Positions 52,481-62,409 of a DNA stretch of 64,000 nucleotides are shown here, in pieces (position 1 is the stretch's first letter; every line of letters starts with the position of its first letter). Location: NCBI RefSeq assembly GCF_040958095.1, contig NC_091156.1, positions 21,151,175-21,215,174 on the forward strand, given 5' to 3'. The translations under genes and the position numbers were made by a program. Source of the DNA: Procambarus clarkii (lineage: Eukaryota > Arthropoda > Malacostraca > Decapoda > Cambaridae). The notes under the pieces were generated by a model, which worked only from the letters and a program-made list of their open reading frames with translations, did no database searches and was not told where the DNA came from.

Positions 52481-52989
52481 GTGCTGGATGCCTTTAGACG
52501 TAGCGTTGTAGTTTCTCCAGACCAGACGTGTCCTGAGGACCCCTCATCTCCATGCTTGGATACAAATGGGGGGGGGGGGGTACACCCCCCCCCAGAGATT
52601 TGTACAGTTGAATAACACCTTTTTCTTCAAGCTACAGCTTTCTTAGATTTTCTTTTACTGTAGCTTCCATTTGTTGTGGCACTTTCAATGACTGCTGGAT
52701 GAAAGAAAACAAATGGGCGGGGGGGGGGGGGAGGTTAGAGAAAAGACGAAATGGAAGAGTAGCCCTAATTGGTGGCGAGTGAGTAGATGTATTCATTGTT
52801 CAACTCTGCGGTAGATCCATACAACTACCTCATATTCACTTCCAAGGTCAGACAAATATATTTGATGGTAAAAAATGCTTTTGAAAAAAAAGAGCAAAAT
52901 TGAGTGAGTTATTTGAGTGGTGACCCAAGAAGAGTCCTCAGTGTAAGACACCACGGTGACAGATTGGGGCCATGGGTTTCCTTCACACC
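52481..52989 (+). other. interval with G and C runs
   Basis: Runs of G/C at 52569-52592 and 52717-52732; otherwise no gene or family recognised. Confidence 0.35.
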
Positions 52990-53388
52990 GGCATACCTGT
53001 ATGGACAGGGTTTGCAGAGTTCTACTGCCCGAGCCCGGCACGAGGCCAAGCTCGCCTTGTGACAACTTGGCCCACCAGGTTGTTGCTATAGCGGCCCGCA
53101 GGCCCACATAACCACTACAGTCTGGTGGATACGTGGCACTTCTAACAAGAACTTGTGTGTATCTTGAAGACATCCACCTCTGGTCCAGCAATATTTCTTA
53201 TGCTCGCTGGGAGGATGTTGAACAGCCGCGGACCTCTGATGTTTATACAGTGTTCTCTGATTGTGCCTATGGCACCTCTGCTCTTCACTGGTTCTATTCT
53301 GCATTTCTTTCCGTATCTTTCGCTCCAGTAAGTTATTCTCCGGTGTAAATTTGGGACCTGGCCTTCAAGTATCTTCCATGTATAACAG
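52990..53388 (-). mobile_element. LINE1 copy d, 3' end (minus strand)
   Basis: The complement encodes YTWKILEGQVPNLHRRIT, RIEPVKSRGAIGTIREHC and INIRGPRLFNILPASIRNI, the same order as the end of LINE1 copy a, then a stop-containing tail and a GCCTCGTGCCGGGCTCGGG segment resembling the LINE1 3' UTR. More diverged than copies a and b. Its 5' end meets the 36 bp minisatellite. Confidence 0.82.
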
Positions 53389-55505
53389 GGGCGACAAGAG
53401 GTACATGATTGTCCACACGGGGGCGACCAGGGAGGGGTATAGAAGGGTCCACACGGGGGCGACCAGGGAGGGGTATAGAAGGGTCCACACGGGGGCGACC
53501 AGGGGGGGGTATAGAAGGGTCCACACGGGGGCGACCAGGGAGGGGTATAGAAGGGTCCAAACGGGGGCGACCAGGGGGGGGGGTATAGAAGGGTCCACAC
53601 GGGGGCGACCAGGGGGGGAGTATAGAAGGGTCCACACGGGGGCGACCAGGGGGGGGTATAGAAGGGTCCACACGGGGGCGACCAGGGAGGGGTATAGAAG
53701 GGTCCAAACGGGGGCGACCAGGGGGGGGGGGTATAGAAGGGTCCACACGGGGGCGACCAGGGGGGGAGTATAGAAGGGTCCACACGGGGGCGACCAGGGG
53801 GGGTATAGAAGGGTCCACAAGGGGGGCGACCAGGGGGGGAGTATAGAAGGGTCCACACGGGGGCGACCAGGGGGAGGGGGTATAGAAGGGTCCACACGGG
53901 GGCGACCAGGGGGGGGGTATAGAAGGGTCCACACGGGGGCGACCAGGGAGGGGTATAGAAGGGTCCACACGGGGGCGACCAGGGGGGGGTATAGAAGGGT
54001 CCACACGGGGGCGACCAGGGAGGGGTATAGAAGGGTCCAAACGGGGGCGACCAGGGGGGGGGTATAGAAGAGTCCACACGGAGGCGACCAGGGGGGGAGT
54101 ATAGAAGGGTCCACACGGGGGCGACCAGGGGAGGTATAGAAGGGTCCACAAGGGGGCGACCAGGGGGGGGAGTATAGAAGAGTCCACACGGGGGCGACCA
54201 GGGGGAGGGGGTATAGAAGGGTCCACACGGGGGCGACCAGGGGGGGGGGTATAGAAGGGTCCACACGGGGGCGACCAGGGAGGGGTATAGAAGGGTCCAC
54301 ACGGGGGCGACCAGGGAGGGGTATAGAAGGGTCCACACGGGGGCGACCAGGGAGGAGTATAGAAGGGTCCACAGGGGGGCGACCAGGGAGGGGTATAGAA
54401 GGGTCCACACGGGGGCGACCAGGGAGGGGTATAGAAGGGTCCACACGGGGGCGACCAGGGGGGGTATAAAAGGGTCCACACGGGGGCGACCAGGGGGGGG
54501 GTATAGAAGGGTCCACACGGGGGCGACCAGGGGGGGGTATAGAAGGGTCCACACGGGGGCGACCAGGGAGGGGGGTATAGAAGGGTCCACACGGGGGCGA
54601 CCAGGGGGGGGTACAGAAGGGTCCACACGGGGGCGACCAGGGGTGGGGGTATAGAAGGGTCCACACGGGGGCGACCAGGGGGGGTATAGAAGGGTCCACA
54701 CGGGGGCGACCAGGGAGGGGTATAGAAGGGTCCACACGGGGGCGACCAGGGGGGGTATAGAAGGGTCCACACGGGGGCGACCAGGGGGGGGGATATAGAA
54801 GGGTCCACACGGGGGCGACCAGGGGGGGTATAGAAGGGTCCACACGGGGGCGACCAGGGGGGGGGGGATATAGAAGGGTCCACACGGGGGCGACCAGGGG
54901 GGAGTATAGAAGGGTCAACACGGGGGCGACCAGGGGGGGGGGGTATAGAAGGGTCCACTTGGGGGCGACCAGGGGGGGGTATAGAAAGGTCCACACGGGG
55001 GCGACCATGGGGGTGGGGGTATAGAAGGGTCCACACGGGGGCGACCAGGGGGGGGTATAGAAGGGTCCACACGGGGGCGACCAGGGAGGGGTATAGAAGG
55101 GTCCACACGGGGGCGACCAGGGAGGGGGGGGTATAGAAGGGTCCACACGGGGGCGACCAGGGAGGGGGGTTATAAAAGGGTCCACACGGGGGCGACCAGG
55201 AGGGGGGGGTAATAAAAGGGCCCACACGGGGGCGACCAGGGGGGGGGGGTTATAGAAGGGTCCACACGGGGGCGACCAGGGGGGGGGGGGTTATAGAAGG
55301 GTCCACACGGGGGCGACCAGGGGGGGGGGGGTTATAGAAGGGTCCACACGGGGGCGACCAGGGGGGGGGGGTTATAGAAGGGTCCACACGGGGGCGACCA
55401 GGGGGGGGGGTTATAGAAGGGTCCACACGGGGGCGACCAGGGGGGGGGGGTTATAGAAGGGTCCACACGGGGGCGACCAGGGGTGGGGGGGGATATAAAA
55501 GGGTC
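53389..55505 (+). repeat. 36-38 bp G-rich minisatellite, main array
   Basis: Roughly 57 units of GGGTCCACACGGGGGCGACC plus AGGGAGGGGTATAGAA, varying mainly in G-run length and in TATAGAA/TATAAAA. Blocks of units repeat as higher-order groups (for example 53420-53600 is similar to 53940-54080). The first unit at 53389-53420 is the most divergent. The unit lacks stops in several frames, giving long Pro/Trp-rich or Gly/Arg-rich frames that are artefacts. Confidence 0.97.
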
Positions 55506-55569
55506 ATAAGAACATAAGAACAAAGGCAACTGCAGAAGGCCTATTGGCCCATACGAGGCAGCTCCTATT

Positions 55570-57255
55570 CTATAACCACCCAATCCCACTCATATACTTG
55601 TCCAACCCGTGCTTGAAACAATCGAGGGACCCCACCTCCACAATGTTACGCGGCAATTGGTTCCACAAATCAACAACCCTGTTACTGAACCAGTATTTAC
55701 CCAAGTCTTTCCTAAATCTAAACTTATCCAATTTATATCCATTGTTTCGTGTTCTGTCCTGTGTTGATACTTTTAATACCCTATTAATATCCCCCCGGTT
55801 ATGTCCATTCATCCACTTGTAAACCTCTATCATGTCACCCCTAACTCTTCGCCTTTCCAGTGAATGCAACTTAAGCTTTGTTAATCTTTCTTCATATGAA
55901 AGATTTCTAATTTGGGGAATTAACTTAGTCATCCTACGCTGGACACGTTCAAGTGAATTTATATCCATTCTATAATATGGCGACCAAAACTGAACTGCAT
56001 AATCTAAATGGGGCCTAACTAGAGCAAGATATAGCTTGAGAACCACACCAGGTGTCTTGTTACTAACGCTGCGATTAATAAATCCAAGTGTCCGATTTGC
56101 CTTATTACGAACATTTATGCATTGATCCTTTTGTTTTAAATTCTTACTAATCATAACTCCCAGATCCCTTTCGCAATCCGACTTCGCAATCACAACACCA
56201 TCTAGCTCGTATCTTGTAACTCTATCATCATTACCTAACCTCAGAACTTTACATTTATCAGCATTAAACTGCATCTGCCAATCCTTTGACCATTTCAAAA
56301 CCCTATCTAGATCAACTTGAAGTGATAGTGAGTCCTCCTCCGAATTAATTTCCCTACCGATTTTCGTATCATCGGCAAATTTGCAAATGTTGCTACTCAA
56401 ACCTGAATCTAAATCATTTATATATATTATAAACAACAGAGGTCCCAGGACAGAGCCTTGAGGCACTCCCCTTACAACATTTTCCCACTCTGACTTGATT
56501 CCATTTATACTAACTCTCTGTTTCCTTTGGTATAGCCATGCCCTAATCCAGCTTAATATAGCACCCCCAATACCATGAGACTATTTTTTTAATCAGTCTT
56601 TCATGTGGCACTGTATCAAAAGCTTTGCTAAAGTCAAGGTATACAACATCGCAATCCTTACCACTATCAACTGCCTCAACAATGCTAGAATAAAAAGATA
56701 ACAAATTTGTTAAACATGAACGGCCATTTATAAAACCATGTTGCGACTCAATTATTAATTTATGTTTTTCAAGATGAAGACGAATTTTATTTGCTATTAT
56801 AGATTCGAGTAACTTTCCCACAATAGACGTTAGGCTAATTGGTCGATAGTTAGACGCAAGTGATCTATCTCCTTTCTTAAAAACTGGTATCACATTAGCA
56901 ACTTTCCAAAACTCTGGCACTCTGCCTGACTCTATTGATTTATTAAATATGGTTGACAGTGGGTCACAAAGCTCCTCTTTGCATTCTTTAAGCACCCTGG
57001 CAAACACTTCATCCGGCCCTGGGGATTTGTTTGGTTTGAGTTTTACTATTTGTTTAAGAACATCCTCCCTGGTAACTGCTAAACTCGTCAACCTGTCCTC
57101 GTCCCCACCCACATAGACTTGTTCGGCTGAAGGCATATTGTTAAGTTCCTCTTTAGTAAATACAGATACAAAATATTTATTAAAAATACTACTCATCTCT
57201 TCATCACTATCTGTTATTTGACCTGTCTCAGTTTTTAATGGACCTATCCTTTCCC
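55570..57255 (-). pseudogene. RT of LINE3 minus-strand copy 1
   Basis: Contains KLKPNKSPGPDEV, NYRPISLTSIVGKLLES, SQHGFINGRSCLTNLL, VYLDFSKAFDTVPHERL, then a 2 bp deletion near 56580 (KKIES becomes KKIVS) that shifts frame, then MPQGSVLGPLLFIIY-like sequence, CKFADDTKIG (catalytic FADD, about 56370) and the C-terminal region to GIGWL at 55570. Apart from that shift and the internal insertion point it is well preserved, so it is young. Confidence 0.85.
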
Positions 57256-57286
57256 TAGTTTTTAATGGACCTATCCTTAGACTCTA

Positions 57287-58105
57287 GTGGGAGCCCTGAG
57301 GACAGAGTTGGACTCTCTGCGGGAGGAGGTGCGTCAGCTTAAAAAACAACGAGAAGTAACGAAGGAGGAGACCAGCAGTAAAGGGACCTCGTCTTGGAGA
57401 GTTGCGAAAGACAGGGGCCTTAAGAAGACTTTGATAAAGCCGCCTTCAAACGCCATAGCAACTTCAAATTCATTTGACGTTTTGGAGGACGAGTGCTGTG
57501 GAGAGACTGTGGATCGCGCAAAAGGGAAAGCAACGAAGAGAAAGGAAGCGCAGGCCCCTCAGAAAGTAAAGGAAGTACCTAAGCAAACATTAGTTGTGGG
57601 AGATTCCCAGATAAGGTATTTGGATAGAACGTTTTGTGCTAGAGATAGGGGGAACAGGTTAAGGGTTTGCTATCCCGGAGCTGGCATTGGTGATATTATA
57701 AACAACATGAATGATATTATGGCTGGTAATGGGAACAATCCCATTATTTGCATTAGCGTGGGAGGAAATGATGTTGGTCGAGTCAGGAGTGAGGAACTGA
57801 TTCAGAGGTATAAAACAGCCATAGAGTTAGTTAGGAGCAAGGGAGGAATCCCGATCATATGTGGCATTCTTCCAAGAAAGGGAGTGGGAAATGAATGGAT
57901 ATCGAGGGCACTTGGTGTCAATTGCCGGCTGGAAAGATATTGCAAATCAAATGCAATATCTTTCATAGACAACTGGGAACACTTCTATGGAAGAAATGAA
58001 ATGTATGCTCGTGATGGGGTGCATCTATCGAGAGCTGGGGTTGTTGCTGTTGCGAACTCGCTAGAAGAAGTGGTTAGAGGTGTTTGTTTGGGTTTAAACT
58101 GTTAG
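57287..58105 (+). CDS. LINE3 ORF1 protein with SGNH esterase-like domain (5'-truncated)
   Basis: 272 codons open from the truncated start (no ATG; frame entered at GTG) to TAG. Residues 4-22 form heptads (LRTELDSLREEVRQLKKQ), a coiled coil; about 25-100 is basic and polar. The C-terminal part is SGNH-hydrolase-like: GDS at 105-107 (nucleophile Ser), GGND at 159-162 and DGVHL with Asp243 and His246. ORF1 proteins of CR1-type LINEs are known to carry such an esterase domain. The role is probably RNA or lipid/ester interaction; activity is unproven. No lesion beyond the missing start. Confidence 0.85.
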   Translation: MGALRTELDSLREEVRQLKKQREVTKEETSSKGTSSWRVAKDRGLKKTLIKPPSNAIATSNSFDVLEDECCGETVDRAKGKATKRKEAQAPQKVKEVPKQTLVVGDSQIRYLDRTFCARDRGNRLRVCYPGAGIGDIINNMNDIMAGNGNNPIICISVGGNDVGRVRSEELIQRYKTAIELVRSKGGIPIICGILPRKGVGNEWISRALGVNCRLERYCKSNAISFIDNWEHFYGRNEMYARDGVHLSRAGVVAVANSLEEVVRGVCLGLNC

Positions 58106-58116
58106 TAGATAGAGGT

Positions 58117-59066
58117 ATGGGAATTGATTTGGAGGAAGGAGGTAATAAAAGTATGTGTTTGTGGGAGAAAGGAATTGGCAAAACGATCAGGGAAAGAGAA
58201 GGTCCGCAAAATAACAATTCACTTAGGGTATATTACACTAACAGTAGAAGTCTAAGAAATAAAATTAACGAATTAAATGCTCTTGTCTGCACAGAAAAAA
58301 TAGATATTATTGCACTTACCGAAACGTGGATGAATGTAGAAAATAGAGAACTATTAGCTGAATATCAAATATATGGATTTAAACTATTTCACACAGATAG
58401 ATATATTAGACGAGGAGGTGGAGTAGCCATATATGTTAGGGACAATTTGAAATGTAGTCTCAAAGAGGGAATCAAAACAGAGCCACACTCAGAAACTATT
58501 TGGATTGAATTAAACGAAAAAGCTAATAATATTATAATAGGAGTAATATATAGGCCTCCAAATTTAGACAGAATGGAAGCAAAGCATCTATGGGATGAAA
58601 TATCTAGAGCATCTAGATCTAACAGTATTTATGTCATGGGTGACTTTAATTTTAGCGGAATAAACTGGTTGAACAAATCAGGGAATAGTGAAGCAGAAGA
58701 TTTTCTAGAATTAATTGACGATTGCTTTCTTACGCAACACATTAAGGAACCAACACGGGAAAATAATATTTTAGATTTAGTGTTAACTAACAGGGAAACG
58801 CAAATTAATGACATCGAAATAGGGAGTGAGCTAGGGAGCAGTGATCACAAAGAAATCAGATTTAGCATAGAATGGAATAGACCAGTAGGAGAAAATTCTG
58901 TTAAAGTGCCAGATTTTCGAAAAGCTGATTTTAATAGCCTAAGAAATTTTTTGGGTCAAATTGATTGGAAAGGCTTGGGTATGGGGTGTGGGCCGGTCTT
59001 GGAGCGAGACATGAACCCAGCGATAGGTGACTTAAATGGGGATTTCGATGTGGATTCAATATATAA
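58117..59066 (+). CDS. LINE3 ORF2, endonuclease part (split by insertion)
   Basis: From ATG 58117. All endonuclease signatures are present: RVYYTNSRSLRNK (Asn), ALTETWM (Glu), RRGGGVAIYV, VMGDFNFSGINW (Asp/Asn) and LGSSDHKEIRF (Asp/His). It nicks DNA to prime reverse transcription. The frame continues across 59066 into the inserted LINE3 fragment and stops at 59124, but the true continuation resumes at 59893. It overlaps nothing upstream; 11 bp separate it from the ORF1 stop. Confidence 0.88.
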
Positions 59067-59887
59067 TAAACCCTCAAAAATTGAGGGTTTTGAAATGGTC
59101 AAAGGATTGGCAGATGCAGTTTAATGCTGATAAATGTAAAGTTCTGAGGTTAGGTAATGATGATAGAGTTACAAGATACGAGCTAGATGGTGTTGTGATT
59201 GCGAAGTCGGATTGCGTAAGGGATCTGGGAGTTGTGATTAGTAAGAATTTAAAGCAAAAGGATCAATGCATAAATGTTCGTAATAAGGCAAATCGGACAC
59301 TTGGATTTGTTAATCGCAGCGTTGGTAACGGGACACCTGGTGTGGTTCTCAAGCTATATCTTGCTCTAGTTAGGCCCCATTTAGATTATGCAGTTCAGTT
59401 TTGGTCGCCATATTATAGAATGGATATAAATTCACTTGAACGTGTCCAGCGTAGGATGACTAAGTTAATTCCCCAAATTAGAAATCTTTCATATGAAGAA
59501 AGATTAACAAAGCTTAAGTTGCATTCACTGGAAAGGCGAAGAGTTAGGGGTGACATGATAGAGGTTTACAAGTGGATGAATGGACATAACCGGGGGGATA
59601 TTAATAGGGTATTAAAAGTATCAACACAGGACAGAACACGAAACAATGGATATAAATTGGATAAGTTTAGATTTAGGAAAGACTTGGGTAAATACTGGTT
59701 CAGTAACAGGGTTGTTGATTTGTGGAACCAATTGCCGCGTAACATTGTGGAGGTGGGGTCCCTCGATTGTTTCAAGCACGGGTTGGACAAGTATATGAGT
59801 GGGATTGGGTGGTTATAGAATAGGAGCTGCCTCGTATGGGCTAATAGGCCTTCTGCAGTTACCTTTGTTCTTATGTTCTTATGTTCT
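59067..59887 (+). mobile_element. 821 bp LINE3 3' fragment inserted into LINE3 ORF2
   Basis: Bounded by TATAA (59062-59066 and 59888-59892). After 18 nt of unexplained filler it matches LINE3 from LKWSKDWQMQFNADKCK through the C terminus (GIGWL, stop near 59816) and the 3' tail ending in TTCTTATGTTCTTAT. Its protein differs from the host copy at a few positions (for example VGNGTPG against VSNKTPG), so it is a separate source copy and not a local duplication. Confidence 0.92.
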
Positions 59888-59892
59888 TATAA

Positions 59893-61879
59893 CTTATTTA
59901 AGAATATTCTAAACAAAGCACAGGAACGTAGTATACCATACAAATTGAATAGATCGTATACTAATGACCCAAAGTGGATTACAAAGAATTTGAAGAACCT
60001 TATAGGTAAAAAGAGAGCTTGGTACAAAAGGATTAAAAATGGGGAGGTCACTTTAGAACAGGAATTCGTACAACTGGTTAGAAATGTTAAAAAAGAGATA
60101 AGGAAAGCAAAAAGAAACTATGAAGTTCGCATAGCAGGGCAAGCAAAGACAAATCCTAAAGGGTTTTTTCAGTTATATCGTACTAAGACTAGGGAAAGGA
60201 TAGGTCCATTAAAAACTGAGACAGGTCAAATAACAGATAGTGATGAAGAGATGAGTAGTATTTTTAATAAATATTTTGTATCTGTATTTACTAAAGAAGA
60301 ACTTAACAATATGCCTTCAGCCGAACAAGTCTATGTGGGTGGGGACGAGGACAGGTTGACGAGTTTAGCAGTTACCAGGGAGGATGTTCTTAAACAAATA
60401 GTAAAACTCAAACCAAACAAATCCCCAGGGCCGGATGAAGTGTTTGCTAGGGTGCTTAAAGAATGCAAAGAGGAGCTTTGTGACCCACTGTCAACCATAT
60501 TTAATAAATCAATAGAGTCAGGCAGAGTGCCAGAGTTTTGGAAAGTTGCTAATGTGATACCAGTTTTTAAGAAAGGAGATAGATCACTTGCGTCTAACTA
60601 TCGACCAATTAGCCTAACGTCTATTGTGGGAAAATTACTCGAATCTATAATAGCAAATAAAATTCGTCTTCATCTTGAAAAACATAAATTAATAATTGAG
60701 TCGCAACATGGTTTTATAAATGGCCGTTCATGTTTAACAAATTTGTTATCTTTTTATTCTAGCATTGTTGAGGCAGTTGATAGTGGTAAGGATTGCGATG
60801 TTGTATACCTTGACTTTAGCAAAGCTTTTGATACAGTGCCACATGAAAGACTGATTAAAAAAATAGAGTCTCATGGTATTGGGGGTGCTATATTAAGCTG
60901 GATTAGGGCATGGCTATACCACAGGAAACAGAGAGTTAGTATAAATGGAATCAAGTCAGAGTGGGAAAATGTTGTAAGTGGAGTGCCTCAAGGCTCTGTC
61001 CTGGGACCTCTGTTGTTTATAATATATATAAATGATTTAGATTCAGGTTTGAGTAGCAACATTTGCAAATTTGCCGATGATACGAAAATCGGTAGGGAAA
61101 TTAATTCGGAGGAGGACTCACTATCACTTCAAGTTGATCTAGATAGGGTTTTGAAATGGTCAAAGGATTGGCAGATGCAGTTTAATGCTGATAAATGTAA
61201 AGTTCTGAGGTTAGGTAATAATGATAGAGTTACAAGATACGAGCTAGATGGTGTTGTGATTGCGAAGTCGGATTGCGAAAGGGATCTGGGAGTTATGATT
61301 AGTAAGAATTTAAAACAAAAGGATCAATGCATAAATGTTCGTAATAAGGCAAATCGGACACTTGGATTTATTAATCGCAGCGTTAGTAACAAGACACCTG
61401 GTGTGGTTCTCAAGCTATATCTTGCTCTAGTTAGGCCCCATTTAGATTATGCAGTTCAGTTTTGGTCGCCATATTATAGAATGGATATAAATTCACTTGA
61501 ACGTGTCCAGCGTAGGATGACTAAGTTAATTCCCCAAATTAGAAATCTTTCATATGAAGAAAGATTAACAAAGCTTAAGTTGCATTCACTGGAAAGGCGA
61601 AGAGTTAGGGGTGACATGATAGAGGTTTACAAGTGGATGAATGGACATAACCGGGGGGATATTAATAGGGTGTTGAAAGTGTCAACACAGGACAGAACAC
61701 GAAACAATGGATATAAATTGGATAAGTTTAGATTTAGGAAAGACTTGGGTAAATACTGGTTCAGTAACAGGGTTGTTGATTTGTGGAACCAATTGCCGCG
61801 TAACATTGTGGAGGTGGGGTCCCTCGATTGTTTCAAGCACGGGTTGGACAAGTATATGAGTGGGATTGGGTGGTTATAG
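59893..61879 (+). CDS. LINE3 ORF2, RT part (continuation after the insert)
   Basis: Open from LFKNILNKAQERSIPYKL to the stop at 61877. Blocks in order: connector with KKEIRKAKRNYEVRIAG, KPNKSPGPDEVFARVLKEC, NYRPISLTSIVGKLLES, GFINGRSCLTNLLSFY, VVYLDFSKAFDTVPHERL, SGVPQGSVLGPLLFIIYIND, CKFADDTKIG (FADD 61070-61081), then the C-terminal region shared with the other copies (NLSYEERLTKLKLHSLERR, VVDLWNQLPRNIVEVGSLD). No stop or frameshift in ~660 codons. With the endonuclease part it would be a complete ORF2 if not split. Confidence 0.92.
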
Positions 61880-62198
61880 AATAGGAGCTGCCTCGTATGG
61901 GCCAATAGGCCTTCTGCAGTTACCTTTGTTCTTATGTTCTTATGTAGTCTTAGTACGATATAACTGAAAAAACCCTTTAGGATTTGTCTTTGCTTGCCCT
62001 GCTATGCGAACTTCATAGTTTCTTTTTGCTTTCCTTATCTCTTTTTTAACATTTCTAACCAGTTGTACGAATTCCTGTTCTAAAGTGACCTCCCCATTTT
62101 TAATCCTTTTGTACCAAGCTCTCTTTTTACCTATAAGGTTCTTCAAATTCTTTGTTATCCACTTTGGGTCATTAGTATTCGATCTATTCAATTTGTAT

Positions 62199-62409
62199 GG
62201 TCCACACGGGGGCGACCAGGGGAGGGTATAGAAGGGTCCACACGGGGGCGACCAGGGGGGATATAGAAGGGTCCACACGGGGGCGACCAGGGGGCGTACA
62301 GAAGCGTCCACACGGGGGCGACCAGGGGGGGATATAGAAGGGTCCACACGGGGGCGACCAGGGGGCTATAGAAAGGTCCACACGGGGGCGACCAGGGGGG
62401 GGGGGATAT
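62199..62409 (+). repeat. 36 bp minisatellite, continuation beyond the LINE3 nest
   Basis: About five more units of the main array (GGTCCACACGGGGGCGACC, TATAGAAG), in the same orientation and with the same G-run variation. It is the right part of the array split by LINE3 minus-strand copy 1, and ends where another LINE3 tail begins. Confidence 0.95.

Larger units (their letters stand above)
57260..61944 (+). mobile_element. LINE3 plus-strand copy carrying ORF1 and ORF2, interrupted by a LINE3 fragment
   Basis: Flanked by TAGT (57256-57259 and 61945-61948). It starts with a 19 nt filler copied from the adjacent host sequence (TTTTAATGGACCTATCCTT), then runs ORF1, ORF2 and the (TTCTTATG)n tail. 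ORF2 is split at 59066 by an 821 bp insert. Without the insert the element is about 3.9 kb and ORF2 reads continuously from the endonuclease into the RT (IYN then LFKNIL). It is truncated at the 5' end of ORF1. Confidence 0.9.
55506..62198 (-). mobile_element. LINE3 minus-strand copy 1, inserted in the minisatellite and itself interrupted
   Basis: Two collinear minus-strand pieces, 55506-57259 (RT to 3' tail) and 61945-62198 (connector KLNRSNTNDPKWITKNLKNL to LYRTKT), join perfectly if the plus-strand LINE3 between them is removed. The outer flanks are minisatellite on both sides with the duplication GGTC (55502-55505 and 62199-62202). The 3' tail is repeats of TTCTTATG (CATAAGAA on this strand), typical of CR1-group ends. 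Length without the insert is about 2.0 kb. Confidence 0.9.

Noticed and set aside
53389..55505. CRISPR-like array
   Set aside because: Repeats are directly adjacent without unique spacers, G-run lengths vary and the context is eukaryotic; it is a minisatellite.
53142..55589. Pro/Trp-rich minus-strand frames of more than 500 codons
   Set aside because: Translations of the 36 bp minisatellite in three frames at once, partly fused to the LINE1 end; no independent protein features.
55506..61944. Twin-priming inversion of a single LINE3 copy
   Set aside because: Both the minus and plus parts have their own complete 3' tails and separate target duplications, so they are independent insertions.
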